64,000 nucleotides of DNA. Source: Bradyrhizobium sp. SZCCT0148 (GTDB taxonomy: Bacteria; Pseudomonadota; Alphaproteobacteria; Rhizobiales; Xanthobacteraceae). The notes under the pieces were generated by a model that was given only the letters and a program-made list of their open reading frames with translations, was not told where the DNA came from and ran no database searches. Below, one piece after another: positions 33,573 to 42,080 of this stretch (positions are counted from its first letter, which is position 1; each line of letters starts with the position of its first letter). The translations under genes were made by a program, and so were the position numbers. The DNA lies in contig NZ_JAFCKT010000001.1 in the NCBI RefSeq assembly GCF_018129985.1, positions 62,001 through 126,000 of the forward strand, written 5' to 3'.

Positions 33573-34324
33573 GTCAGGCCTCCATTGACGTGCCAGACCT
33601 GGCCGGTGACGTAAGACGCCTTCGGGGATGCCAGGAAGGCGATGATCTCGGCGACTTCCTCCGGCCGTCCGCGGCGGCGCATCGGGATCAGCGCTTCGGT
33701 CGCGGCGATCTGCTCCGGCGACAGCCGGCTTTCGCTCGGCTTGTCCTTGACGATGAGGCCGGGCGCCACTGCGTTGACGGTGATGCCGTCGCCGGCGAGC
33801 TCGACTGCGGTCAGCCGCACCAACGCTTCCAGCGCGGCGCGGCTCGCAGCCGTTGCCGCAAACGGCGCGAATTCCGGGCGGATCGCGTGCGCGACGAAGG
33901 AGGACACGGCGACAATCCGCGCGTCTTGCCCTGCGCGCAGCTCCGGAAGCGCGGCAGCGACCATTCGCGTGAAGGCCAGCGCGGACTCGTCCATCGCCTG
34001 CCGGAACTGGTCCGCCGGCGTGCCGATCGCGCTGCCGCGCCGGGCATGGCCGCCGACCAGGATCAATCCGTCGAGCCGGCCGAAGGCGGCTTGCGCGGCG
34101 GCGACGGCGTCGGTGGCCGCGCTCTCCGCGGCGAGATCGCCAAGGCAGCTTGCCGCCACAGCGCCTTTCGCTTCGGCATCCGCTGCGGTGGCTCGAAGAC
34201 CTTCTGCGTTGGCGCGCGTATGGAGCAGCAGCCCGACGCCCGGCGCCGCCAGCACTTTGGCGGTGGCGCGGCCGATGCCGCTGGCGGCCCCGGTGACGAG
34301 ATAGACGCGATTGATTTCGGACAT
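33569..34324 (-). CDS. SDR-fold protein with degenerate active site
   Basis: A 251-aa Rossmann-fold protein of the short-chain dehydrogenase family: the nucleotide loop [12 protein letters not shown] and the ending [14 protein letters not shown] are classical. The catalytic elements are not. The NNAG motif reads LVGGHA (89-94). In the active-site helix [14 protein letters not shown], the positions of the Tyr and Lys are Thr158 and Arg162. A serine pair (AVSSF) remains. It may bind NAD(P) without standard oxidoreductase chemistry. The gene overlaps the ATPase gene by one base (TGATG) and the enolase-family gene by four, so it is an integral part of the transporter operon. Confidence 0.82.
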   Translation of the reverse strand: MSEINRVYLVTGAASGIGRATAKVLAAPGVGLLLHTRANAEGLRATAADAEAKGAVAASCLGDLAAESAATDAVAAAQAAFGRLDGLILVGGHARRGSAIGTPADQFRQAMDESALAFTRMVAAALPELRAGQDARIVAVSSFVAHAIRPEFAPFAATAASRAALEALVRLTAVELAGDGITVNAVAPGLIVKDKPSESRLSPEQIAATEALIPMRRRGRPEEVAEIIAFLASPKASYVTGQVWHVNGGLT

Positions 34325-35118
34325 CACGATGCCGTTGTGGCCGGCGGCAGCGCGCCGGTGCGGTGGAAATGGCTGAGGAAGGCGCGTGTGGCGGCTTCCC
34401 TCGGGGTGTCGATCACCTGCCGCGCGGGGCCTTCCTCGACCACGAGGCCGTCGCGCATGAAGATGAGGCGGTCGGCGACCTCGCGGGCGAACGCGATCTC
34501 GTGGGTCACGATCACCATGGTCATGCCCTCGGACGCGAGTTGCTGGATGACGGCGAGCACCTCGCCGACGAGTTCAGGGTCGAGCGCCGAGGTGGCCTCG
34601 TCGAACAGCATCACGTCGGGCTCCATCGCGAGCGCGCGTGCGATTGCGACGCGCTGCTTCTGGCCGCCGGACAGCGTCGCCGGATATTGATCCGCTTTCT
34701 CCACGAGCCCGACTTTTGCAAGTTGGGCCCGTGCGAGCTTTTCGGCGTCGGCTTTGGCCATGCGCCGCACCGTGACCGGGCCCTCCATCACGTTCTGGAG
34801 CGTGGTCATATGCGGGAACAGGTTGAAGTGCTGGAACACCATGCCGGTGCCGGCGCGAAATTTTGCCAGCGTCTTGACATCGGGGAGTTTCGCACCGTCG
34901 CCGAACGCAAAGCGCGTGTCGCCGACGCGGACGCTGCCGCCGTCGGGCACCACCAGCAGATTGATGCAGCGGAGCAGCGTCGACTTGCCTGACCCCGACG
35001 GGCCGATCAGCGCCACGACGCCGCCCTTGGCAACGTCGAGATTGATGTTCTTTAGAACCTCGTTGCTGCCGAAGCTCTTGCGCAGGCTGCGGATCTCGAT
35101 TTTCGACGTCTCGCTCAT
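34324..35118 (-). CDS. Polar amino-acid ABC transporter ATP-binding protein
   Basis: A 264-aa ABC ATPase of the GlnQ/HisP type: Walker [15 protein letters not shown]-loop [14 protein letters not shown], signature [15 protein letters not shown], Walker [13 protein letters not shown], and the switch His in [14 protein letters not shown]. It energises import with the permease encoded directly upstream (four-base overlap) and the binding protein at 35909. The gene order binding protein-permease-ATPase-SDR-enolase suggests uptake and conversion of one small carboxylated substrate. Confidence 0.96.
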   Translation of the reverse strand: MSETSKIEIRSLRKSFGSNEVLKNINLDVAKGGVVALIGPSGSGKSTLLRCINLLVVPDGGSVRVGDTRFAFGDGAKLPDVKTLAKFRAGTGMVFQHFNLFPHMTTLQNVMEGPVTVRRMAKADAEKLARAQLAKVGLVEKADQYPATLSGGQKQRVAIARALAMEPDVMLFDEATSALDPELVGEVLAVIQQLASEGMTMVIVTHEIAFAREVADRLIFMRDGLVVEEGPARQVIDTPREAATRAFLSHFHRTGALPPATTAS

Positions 35119-35777
35119 TCGCCGACCGCCAGTCGCTTCTCGCCGCGCCGGACCAGGATGGTGAGCGGGATCAGGATCGCCGCATAGGCGACCGCGACCG
35201 CGGTGTAGGTTTCCAGCGGCCGGTAGCTGTCATGGGCGGCGACCTGGCTTTGATAGACCAGATCGGGCACCGCCAGCACCGAGACCAGCGAGGTGTTCTT
35301 GAACTGGATGATTGACTGGTTCATCAGCGCCGGGATCATGCGCTTGATCGCCTGCGGCAGCACGATGCGCCGCATGCTCTGGCCGGGCGTCATGCCGAGC
35401 GCGCCGCCGGCTTCCGCCTGGCCCTTGTCGATCGAGATGATGCCGCCGCGGATGATCTCGGAATAGAACGAGCCGCCATAGAGCGAGAGCGCCAGCGCCG
35501 AGGCCGTGATCGGCGTCATCTCGACGCCGGCGAGGATCGGCAGCGCGTAATAGAACCAGATCAGCTGCACCAGGATCGGCGTGCAGCGAAACGCTTCGAT
35601 GAAGGTGAGCGCGAGAAGGCGCAACGCTTTGAAGCGCGAGAGCGTACCGAACGCCCCGAGCAGCCCGAACAGCAGCCCGCACACCACGATGACCACGGTG
35701 AAGCCGACGGTGACGCCGAGCCCGTTGAGGAAGAGCCAGCGATAGCTCCAGAGGATACCGAAGTCCCACTGATACAT
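35115..35777 (-). CDS. Polar amino-acid ABC transporter permease
   Basis: A 220-aa inner-membrane subunit of the HisM/GlnP type with about five membrane helices. It begins [20 protein letters not shown]. The family segment [18 protein letters not shown] and the EAA loop [20 protein letters not shown], which contacts the ATPase, are both clear. The ATG at 35777 fits the family. The frame remains open far upstream across the repeat, which is not coding. A palindromic element separates it from the binding-protein gene; its stop overlaps the ATPase start. Confidence 0.95.
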   Translation of the reverse strand: MYQWDFGILWSYRWLFLNGLGVTVGFTVVIVVCGLLFGLLGAFGTLSRFKALRLLALTFIEAFRCTPILVQLIWFYYALPILAGVEMTPITASALALSLYGGSFYSEIIRGGIISIDKGQAEAGGALGMTPGQSMRRIVLPQAIKRMIPALMNQSIIQFKNTSLVSVLAVPDLVYQSQVAAHDSYRPLETYTAVAVAYAAILIPLTILVRRGEKRLAVGE

Positions 35778-35813
35778 GCGTGCGTTACTCGTACCCGGTC
35801 TCAGAAAGCCGCC

Positions 35814-35896
35814 GTCATGCCCGGGCTTGTCCCGGGCATCCACGTTCCAGGTGCCGCGGGTCAGACGTGGATGGCCGGGACAAGCCCGGCCATGAC
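35814..35896. repeat. GTCAT...ATGAC palindromic element inside an ABC transporter operon
   Basis: Left arm GTCATGCCCGGGCTTGTCCC, right arm GGGACAAGCCCGGCCATGAC. It starts 36 bp before the permease gene and lies 12 bp past the binding-protein stop, where it could lower downstream expression. Confidence 0.75.
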
Positions 35897-35908
35897 GATG
35901 CAGATACC

Positions 35909-36754
35909 TTACAGCGAAACGCCCGGCGGAATGTCCGCCTCCGTCACGCCCACCAGCTCCATGTTGGTGATGATCGCGTTGCGGATGAAGCCGAGGCCCT
36001 TGTTGAAGTCGATCCAGGTGTTGACGTAGTCGCGCCAGGTCTTGTCGGTCTCGCGGCGGAAGCCGGCATTCGAGGTCGTCGCGAAGATCGGCGTCGGCAG
36101 CACGAGCTGGCCGAGAGAGGGGTTCTTTTTCAGCACGGTCAGCGACAGCATGGTGATCAGGCACTGCGCGTCGACGCGGCCGGTCTGAAGCGCGGCGGTG
36201 GCGTCGTCCGCGGTCTTGAGCCGCGTGATCTGCGCCTTCGGCGTCAGGCGGCTGACGACCTGGTCGTGCGAGGAGCCCTGGTCGACCGCGATCTTGATGT
36301 CGGGCGAGTTCAGCTCGGCCCAGCTCTTCGGCTTGAAGTCCTTCTTGCAGAGGATGCCGAAGGCATTGTTGAAGACGGGGACCGAGAAATCGACCACCAG
36401 CGCGCGCTTCGGGGTCGGGTTGAGGCCGAAGAAGATGTCGATCTTGTTGGCCTGCAGGTCGAGCACCGAATTGCCCCAGGTGGTCTCGGTGATCTCGAGC
36501 TCGGCCTCCATGTCGTCGGCGAGCGCCTTGGCAATGTCGACGTAGAAGCCCTTCCACTGGCCGCTGGACAGATCCTTCATGTAATAGGGCGCGCCGCCGC
36601 CGACCGCGCCGATCCGCATCTTCTTGGTCCGGCGGATGCGGGCGAAGGTCGATTCGTTCTGATCGGCGGTCTGGGCCACGGCCGGCGAAGCCAGCGCGGC
36701 CGCGGTCATGGCGCCAAGCCCGACAATCGATGCAACATCACGACGTGTAACCAT
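35909..36754 (-). CDS. Transporter substrate-binding protein, Tat-type signal
   Basis: A 281-aa periplasmic family 3 solute-binding protein. The N-terminus VTRRDVASIVGLGAM with following AAALASPAVAQ looks like a twin-arginine signal. The mature fold shows KKMRIGAVGGGAPYYMKD, YVDIAKALADDME, NKIDIFFGLNPTPKRALVVDFS and FNKGLGFIRNAI. It would capture an amino-acid-like ligand for the permease and ATPase encoded downstream. The ATG at 36754 is preferred to an in-frame TTG three codons before. The upstream 180 bp hold its promoter and that of the SRP RNA gene. Confidence 0.93.
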   Translation of the reverse strand: MVTRRDVASIVGLGAMTAAALASPAVAQTADQNESTFARIRRTKKMRIGAVGGGAPYYMKDLSSGQWKGFYVDIAKALADDMEAELEITETTWGNSVLDLQANKIDIFFGLNPTPKRALVVDFSVPVFNNAFGILCKKDFKPKSWAELNSPDIKIAVDQGSSHDQVVSRLTPKAQITRLKTADDATAALQTGRVDAQCLITMLSLTVLKKNPSLGQLVLPTPIFATTSNAGFRRETDKTWRDYVNTWIDFNKGLGFIRNAIITNMELVGVTEADIPPGVSL

Positions 36755-36935
36755 TGGGATCAATCGCTTTTCTGGTTGGGACAGGTTCCGGCAGGTTCAT
36801 ACCAAGGTCGCACTTTCAGTGAAAGCACAGCCTATCGGCTGGGCAGATCGGGAATTGCCTGGATGCTGGGCAGGCGCCGTCGATCACGGGCGATAGCCGC
36901 TTGCTTTCCGCCCCTTTTGGCCCCAAATAAGGACC

Positions 36936-37030
36936 GGGAGATTGGCGGTGGACGAGCCACTCGCCAACCGGGTCAGGTCCGGAAGGAAGCAGCCCTAACG
37001 AGGTCGGATCGGGTCGCTCGTCAGTCTCCT
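36936..37030 (+). ncRNA. ffs: 4.5S-type signal recognition particle RNA
   Basis: The conserved domain IV core GGTCAGGTCCGGAAGGAAGC with the AGCAGCCCTAA side is present at 36970-36999, flanked by complementary arms closing as GGAGA (36937-36941) with TCTCC (37025-37029). The RNA is the small bacterial SRP form (about 95 nt) that pairs with Ffh to target membrane proteins. A T-run (37035-37041) follows and should terminate it. Position directly before dnaX is a common bacterial arrangement. Confidence 0.95.
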
Positions 37031-37126
37031 ACTTGTTTTTTCGAGCGAACCAGCGCCGGCGGCACAGCCGCCAGCGCGCTCCTTTCCGCAAAGCCGGCCA
37101 AGAGACATTTCATTGCGGATCGACCG

Positions 37127-38962
37127 ATGACCGACGCTGGCGCCCCTTCCAATCCCGATAGCGCCGGCCCGGCCGGCAACGCGCCTTACCGGGTGCTGGC
37201 GCGCAAATACCGTCCCTCAAGTTTCGACGATCTGATCGGGCAGGAGGCGGTGGTCCGCACCGTCTCCAATGCGTTCGAGACCGGGCGGATTCCGCAAGCC
37301 TGGATCCTCACCGGCGTCCGCGGCGTCGGCAAGACCACCACCGCGCGCATCCTGGCCCGTGCACTCAACTACGAGATGCCGGATGGCTCGGTGAAGGGCC
37401 CGACCATCCATATGCCGACGCTCGGCGTGCATTGCCAGGCGATCATGGAAAGCCGGCACATGGACGTGCTGGAGATGGATGCGGCCTCGCATACCGGCGT
37501 CGACGACGTCCGCCAGATCAATGATAGCGTGCGCTACGCGCCGGCCAGCGCCCGTTACAAGGTCTACATCATCGACGAAGTCCACATGCTGTCGACGGCG
37601 GCGTTCAACGCCTTCCTGAAGACGCTTGAGGAGCCGCCGGAGCACGCCAAATTCGTGTTCGCGACGACCGAGATCCGCAAGGTTCCGGTCACCGTGCTGT
37701 CGCGCTGCCAGCGTTTCGACCTGCGCCGGGTCGAGGCCGACGTGCTGATGAAGCATCTCGCCAATATCGCGGCGAAGGAAAGCGTCGAAATCGAGCCGGA
37801 AGCGCTCGGCATCATCGCGCGCGCCGCCGAAGGCTCGGTGCGTGATTCGCTGTCGCTGCTCGACCAGGCCATTGCCCATGCGGCCGGCACCGTGAAGGCC
37901 GACGCCGTCAGGCAGATGCTGGGCCTCGCCGATCGGACCCGCGTCATCGACCTGTTCGATTCGCTGGCGCGCGGCGACATCGCCGCCGCCTTCAACGAGT
38001 TCCGCGACCAGTACGATGTCGGCGCCGATCCGATCGTCGTGCTCTCGGACCTCGCCGAATTCGTGAATTTCGTCACCCGTGTGAAGATCGTTCCGGCGAC
38101 GGCCGACAACGTCGCCTATGGCGAGACCGAGCGCGTGCGCGCGAAGGAATTCGCCTCGAAGATCTCGATGCGCGTGCTGTCGCGGATGTGGCAGATGCTG
38201 CTCAAGGGCATCACCGAAGTGCAGGCGGCGACGCGGCCTGCCGCGGCCGCCGAGATGGTGCTGGTGCGCATCGCCTATGTCGCCGATCTGCCGACGCCGG
38301 ACGAAGCGATCAGGATGCTGGAGCAGAACGGCGGCGGTTCGCCGGTCGCGAACGGCGGCGGTGCCGGGCGCAGCAGCGCGTCGTCCGCGCCGGTTGCATC
38401 CGCACCGGCCATGTCCGCAGCGCCGGTTCGCATGCCGACATCATCGCCATCAGCGTTTGGCGGTGGCGCCCGGCCGCAGATGGTGGCGCCAGCGCCGGAT
38501 CCGCAAGGTGCCGCGCCGCAGCTGCGCGTCACGAGCTTCACCCAGCTCGTCGCGCTGGCCGGGCAGAAGCGCGACATCATGACCAAGAGCGCACTCGAAG
38601 GCGACATGCGCCTCGTGCGTTTCGAGGAGGGCCGGCTGGAGGTCGCGCTCGAACCCAACGCCTCCAAGACCATGATCTCCGAGCTTGCGAGGAAGTTCGA
38701 GCAGTGGACCGGCCGGCGCTGGACCATCGTCGTGTCCAACGAGCAGGGCCAGCCGACGCTGCGCGCGGTGAACCAGGCCGCCAAGCAGGAGCATGCGCGG
38801 ACCGCCGAGGCCGATCCGCGCGTGCGGGAGGTGCTGTCGCGTTTCCCCGGCGCCAAGGTTGTCGAGGTTCGCAGGCTTGCTCCGGAGACGCCGGAGGCCA
38901 ATATAAACGCGGACTATGGCAGCGACGATCCGCCGGACGGTTCCGACGGCGACGATCTCTGA
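37127..38962 (+). CDS. dnaX: DNA polymerase III subunits gamma/tau
   Basis: Clamp-loader ATPase of the replisome, 611 aa. It has Walker A GVRGVGKTTTARILARAL, Walker B YIIDEVHMLS, and sensor and arginine-finger regions (LSRCQRFDLRR; EGSVRDSLSLLDQAIAHA). A Pro/Ala-rich linker (about 410-465) and a C-terminal tau-like domain follow. The zinc module of most DnaX proteins (four Cys) is reduced: the segment between Walker A and LEMDAASHTGVDDVRQI retains a single Cys. The ATG at 37127 matches the family start, although the frame is open far upstream. It is followed by ybaB (30 bp) and recR (1 bp). I see no frameshift slippery site for gamma. Confidence 0.96.
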   Translation: MTDAGAPSNPDSAGPAGNAPYRVLARKYRPSSFDDLIGQEAVVRTVSNAFETGRIPQAWILTGVRGVGKTTTARILARALNYEMPDGSVKGPTIHMPTLGVHCQAIMESRHMDVLEMDAASHTGVDDVRQINDSVRYAPASARYKVYIIDEVHMLSTAAFNAFLKTLEEPPEHAKFVFATTEIRKVPVTVLSRCQRFDLRRVEADVLMKHLANIAAKESVEIEPEALGIIARAAEGSVRDSLSLLDQAIAHAAGTVKADAVRQMLGLADRTRVIDLFDSLARGDIAAAFNEFRDQYDVGADPIVVLSDLAEFVNFVTRVKIVPATADNVAYGETERVRAKEFASKISMRVLSRMWQMLLKGITEVQAATRPAAAAEMVLVRIAYVADLPTPDEAIRMLEQNGGGSPVANGGGAGRSSASSAPVASAPAMSAAPVRMPTSSPSAFGGGARPQMVAPAPDPQGAAPQLRVTSFTQLVALAGQKRDIMTKSALEGDMRLVRFEEGRLEVALEPNASKTMISELARKFEQWTGRRWTIVVSNEQGQPTLRAVNQAAKQEHARTAEADPRVREVLSRFPGAKVVEVRRLAPETPEANINADYGSDDPPDGSDGDDL

Positions 38963-38992
38963 GCCCAACTTCTTTCCAAGGACACGCGACCT

Positions 38993-39313
38993 ATGGCTGA
39001 TTTTCTCGGCATGATGAAGCAGGCAGCGCAGCTGCAATCCAAGATGCAGGAGATGCAGGAATCTCTGGCCAATGTGGAAGTCGAGGGCATCTCCGGCGGC
39101 GGCCTCGTCGCCGTGCGCATGACCGCCAAGATGGACGTCAAGGGCATCGAGATCGATCCCTCGCTGATGAAGGCGGAAGAGCGCGAAGTTTTGGAAGATC
39201 TGCTCGTCACCGCGCTCGGTGACGCGCGCCGCAAGGCCGAGGCTGCGATGCAGGAAAAGATGCAGTCGCTGACCGGCGGGCTCGGCCTGCCGCCGGGGTT
39301 GTTCGGCCAGTAA
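38993..39313 (+). CDS. YbaB/EbfC family nucleoid-associated protein
   Basis: A 106-aa DNA-binding dimer protein with the family pattern: helix [19 protein letters not shown], central strands [20 protein letters not shown] and helix-rich C-terminus. YbaB proteins bind and compact DNA and are nearly always encoded between dnaX and recR, as here, 30 bp after dnaX and one base before recR. Its C-terminal tail GLPPGLFGQ is family-typical. Confidence 0.95.
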   Translation: MADFLGMMKQAAQLQSKMQEMQESLANVEVEGISGGGLVAVRMTAKMDVKGIEIDPSLMKAEEREVLEDLLVTALGDARRKAEAAMQEKMQSLTGGLGLPPGLFGQ

Positions 39314-39314
39314 T

Positions 39315-39917
39315 ATGGGCGCGGTTGCAGGTCCCGAAATCGAGCGGCTGGTGCAGCTTCTCGCGCGGCTGCCGGGCCTCGGTCCGCGCTCGGCGCGGCG
39401 TGCGGCGCTGCATCTGATCAAGAAGCGCGAAGCGCTGATGATGCCGCTGGCTTCGGCCATGCAGGTCGCGCTGGACAAGGTCCAGGTCTGCAAGACCTGC
39501 GGCAACATCGATACGCAAAATCCCTGCACCGTCTGCACCGATCCGAAGCGCGATGACGCCATCATCGTCGTCGTCGCCGATGTCGCCGATCTCTGGGCGC
39601 TGGAGCGCGCCAATGCGACCCAGGGGCGCTATCACGTGCTGGGCGCGACATTGTCGCCGCTCGACGGCGTCGGCCCGCAGGATCTGACCATCGACGCACT
39701 GGTCGCGCGCGCGCATGATTCGCGGGTGCACGAGATCATCCTGGCGCTGAATGCGACGGTCGACGGCCAGACCACGGCGCATTACATCACCGACCTCCTG
39801 CAGGACGCCAATGTGAAGGTGACGCGGCTCGCCCACGGAGTTCCCGTCGGCGGCGAGCTTGATTATCTCGATGAAGGTACGCTATCGGCTGCGATGCGGC
39901 AGCGCACCCTGTTCTAG
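39315..39917 (+). CDS. recR: Recombination protein RecR
   Basis: A 200-aa RecFOR-pathway protein that loads RecA onto gapped DNA. It contains the helix-hairpin-helix [21 protein letters not shown], the zinc finger [16 protein letters not shown] and a Toprim domain ([13 protein letters not shown] ... [16 protein letters not shown]). The C-terminal Walker-B-like end [16 protein letters not shown] is complete. It starts one base after the ybaB stop, so the three genes dnaX-ybaB-recR form one operon. Confidence 0.97.
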   Translation: MGAVAGPEIERLVQLLARLPGLGPRSARRAALHLIKKREALMMPLASAMQVALDKVQVCKTCGNIDTQNPCTVCTDPKRDDAIIVVVADVADLWALERANATQGRYHVLGATLSPLDGVGPQDLTIDALVARAHDSRVHEIILALNATVDGQTTAHYITDLLQDANVKVTRLAHGVPVGGELDYLDEGTLSAAMRQRTLF

Positions 39918-39963
39918 CGCGTTTTCGAGCGAAGCGGATACCGGTTCGCGTGAAGGAAACGCG
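39918..39963. repeat. Short palindromic repeat, CGCGTTTTCGAGCGAAG type
   Basis: Outer arms CGCGTTTTC and GGAAACGCG, inner arms GCGAAGCGG and CCGGTTCGC. It begins at the recR stop codon and could act as its terminator. Different from the other repeat families here; only one copy seen in the window. Confidence 0.6.
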
Positions 39964-40005
39964 TCAAAACAACAATCTCCATCCAGACTTTACGGAACGG
40001 ACGAC

Positions 40006-40443
40006 ATGACGAAACGATTCGCCGCTCGATTGGCTTTGGTCGCGACGATGCTGCTGGTGGTGACGCCGGCCATCTCGGCGCAGCCGGACAACGAGGCGCT
40101 GCCGGCGCCAAAGCCCGGCAAGCCGATCAACACCGGCGAGGTGCTGTCGGGTGAGCTGACGGCATTGAAAGTGCGCGACGTCAAGAACGCCGGCAAACGG
40201 ATCGCGACCTACCAGATCACCTCCGAGCCGCGCCGGCTGCCGGCGCCGAACGGACTGTGCAATCTCGAGACGGGACCGGAGACCTTCCAGCTCGTCACCT
40301 CCAGCGACGCGCAGGCTGCGCAGCTGAAATCGTTCGTCGGCAAGGCGATCTCGGTCAAGGTCGACGAAGTCGCCTGCGCCAGCGATCCCGGCCAGATGAG
40401 CGAAGCCGTGATCACGAAGTGGAGCATCATCAAGAAGCAGTAG
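40006..40443 (+). CDS. Secreted protein of unknown function
   Basis: A 145-aa protein with a clear signal peptide (RLALVATMLLVVTPAISA, cut before QPDNEA). The mature part is small and strand-rich: EVLSGELTALKVRDVKN, IATYQITSEPRRLPAPNGLC, GPETFQLVTSSDAQAAQLKSF, VDEVACASDPGQM. Two cysteines (in GLCNLE and VACAS) could form a disulphide. It has no recognised domain. The start at 40006 is the only one that gives a signal peptide. It lies after recR behind the palindrome at 39918, so it is probably a separate transcription unit. Confidence 0.75.
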   Translation: MTKRFAARLALVATMLLVVTPAISAQPDNEALPAPKPGKPINTGEVLSGELTALKVRDVKNAGKRIATYQITSEPRRLPAPNGLCNLETGPETFQLVTSSDAQAAQLKSFVGKAISVKVDEVACASDPGQMSEAVITKWSIIKKQ

Positions 40444-40467
40444 GGGGCGGGGCCTCTCCGACCCGGT

Positions 40468-40567
40468 GTCATCGCCCGCGAAGGCGGGCGATCCAGCACG
40501 CCGCAGCTTCTCGGTCTATCGCAGCTGTCTCGGAACTACTGGATGCCTCGCCTTCGCCGAGCGTGAC
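40468..40567. repeat. GTCAT...GTGAC palindromic element (CGCCCGCGAAGGCGGGCGATCC subtype)
   Basis: Left arm GTCATCGCCCGCGAAGGCGG with ATCCAG, right arm CTGGATGCCTCGCCTTCGCC ending GTGAC. It occupies the gap between convergent genes, 9 bp from the ampG stop. Confidence 0.7.
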
Positions 40568-40576
40568 GGCGCATCG

Positions 40577-41941
40577 TCACACCCGCACCGGCCCCAACGC
40601 CTCGAAATGCCCGCGCCGCTGCAGCCAGGTCAGCAGCACCAGGCTCGGGATCGCCACCAGCACGCAGATCACGAAGAACATCGGCCAGCCGGTCGCGCTT
40701 GCGACATAACCCGCACTCGACGACAGATAGGTCCGCCCCACCGCTGCGAGCGCGGTAAGCAAGGCATATTGCGTTGCCGTGTGCAGCGGGTTCTGGCAGA
40801 GCGCCGAGAGGTAGGCCACGAAGATCACGGTGCCGATGGCGCTGGTGAAATTCTCGGCGCAGATCGCGAGCGCCAGCGCCCATTGATTGGTGCCCACCAT
40901 TGCGAGCCAGGCAAAGGACAAATTGGCCACCGCCTGCACCACGCCGCCGATCCAGAGCGACATTGCCAGCGGATAACGTCGCGCGACGAAGCCACCGGCA
41001 AATCCGCCTATCAGGGTCGCGGCGAGGCCGACGCCCTTCACGATGGCCGCATAATCGTTGCGGGTGAAGCCGAGGTCGATCACGAACGGCGCCGTCATCG
41101 TGCCCGAGAACGCATCGGTGAACTTGAACAGCACGACGAAGGCGAGCGCGGCGAGTGCGTCCTTGCGCGACAGGAATTCGGAGAACGCGCCGATTGCCGC
41201 GGTCAACACCCGCGCAAGCGCGGTCTCGGCTTGTGTCGCAGCTTCCGCCTGTGCGGATTGCGGCGGCTCGGTCGCGGCCAACGCGGTGACCGTGCCGATC
41301 AGTACCATCGCGGCCATCACCACATAGCCCCACATCCACGCCGACGTGCGGGGAATGCCGGTGTCTTCGAAGCCGGAGACGATGAACAGCGCGCCCGCTG
41401 TCGAGACCAGCATGCCGATACGGTAGGCCGCGACGTAAGCGGCCATGCCGGCCGCCTGTTCGCTTTCCGGAAGGCTTTCGACACGGAAGGCATCGACCAC
41501 GATGTCCTGCGTCGACGACGTCGCCGCCACCAGCAGCGCGCCGAGCGCGACATAGAACGGCGAGCGCGCGGGGTCGGTCATCGCCAGCAGCAGGATCGCG
41601 ACGATCAGCAGGGATTGCGAGAACAACAGCCAGCCACGCCGGCGCCCGAACGCACGGGTGAACAGCGGCACATGCAGCGCATCCACCAGCGGCGCCCACA
41701 GGAACTTCAGCGTGTAGGGCGTGCCGACCAGCGCGAACAGCCCGATGGTCTTGAGATCGACCCCCGCCTCGCGCATCCACACCAGCAGCGTCGATCCCGA
41801 CAGCGCCAGCGGCAGGCCAGAGGAGAAGCCGAGGAACAGCACGATCAGCACCCGCGGCTGCAGGTAAACGGCAAGACTGTCGCGCCAGGAGGTCGCAGGA
41901 GGGGAGGCAACGGCAGGGGAGGTCGCGTCGGGTGCGGTCAT
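40577..41941 (-). CDS. ampG: AmpG-type muropeptide MFS permease
   Basis: Imports anhydromuropeptides from the periplasm for cell-wall recycling. The 454-aa protein has about 12-14 membrane segments. Diagnostic AmpG features are FLGFSSGLPLALSGSTLLVW at the N-terminus, FLWAPLVDALHVP, GRRRGWLLFSQ and the VAATSSTQDIVVDAFRVE motif. The second half carries TDAFSGTMTAPFVIDLGFT and GTVIFVAYLSALC. Encoded alone on this strand, with repeats on both sides. No beta-lactamase or amidase gene is nearby. Confidence 0.93.
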   Translation of the reverse strand: MTAPDATSPAVASPPATSWRDSLAVYLQPRVLIVLFLGFSSGLPLALSGSTLLVWMREAGVDLKTIGLFALVGTPYTLKFLWAPLVDALHVPLFTRAFGRRRGWLLFSQSLLIVAILLLAMTDPARSPFYVALGALLVAATSSTQDIVVDAFRVESLPESEQAAGMAAYVAAYRIGMLVSTAGALFIVSGFEDTGIPRTSAWMWGYVVMAAMVLIGTVTALAATEPPQSAQAEAATQAETALARVLTAAIGAFSEFLSRKDALAALAFVVLFKFTDAFSGTMTAPFVIDLGFTRNDYAAIVKGVGLAATLIGGFAGGFVARRYPLAMSLWIGGVVQAVANLSFAWLAMVGTNQWALALAICAENFTSAIGTVIFVAYLSALCQNPLHTATQYALLTALAAVGRTYLSSSAGYVASATGWPMFFVICVLVAIPSLVLLTWLQRRGHFEALGPVRV

Positions 41942-41989
41942 GGGGCGGTGTTAGCAGATTCTGGCCCTGATGCCTCTGTCGCAAAACCC

Positions 41990-42071
41990 GTCATGCCAGG
42001 GCTTGTCCGGGCATCCATGTTCTTGATGTCGGTGAAAAGGCCGTGGATGGCCGGGACAAGCCAGCCATGAC
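41990..42071. repeat. GTCAT...ATGAC palindromic element
   Basis: Left arm GTCATGCCAGGGCTTGTCCG, right arm GGGACAAGCCAGCCATGAC. It lies 9 bp from the rmuC stop and 48 bp before the ampG start. Confidence 0.75.
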
Positions 42072-42080
42072 GACTCAGCC

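Noticed and set aside
35778..36557. N-terminal extension of the ABC permease over the repeat and the binding-protein gene
   Set aside because: The extension is out of frame with the binding-protein gene and contains the translated palindrome. The permease family starts at 35777.
36810..36835. CTTTCAGTGAAAG inverted repeat before the SRP RNA as an operator
   Set aside because: A short 5-6 bp stem in a constitutive RNA promoter area is likely to be chance.
35780..37126. Long N-terminal extension of dnaX through the SRP RNA
   Set aside because: The frame is open by chance; family similarity begins at 37127, and the extension would run across the SRP RNA gene and an oppositely oriented binding-protein gene.
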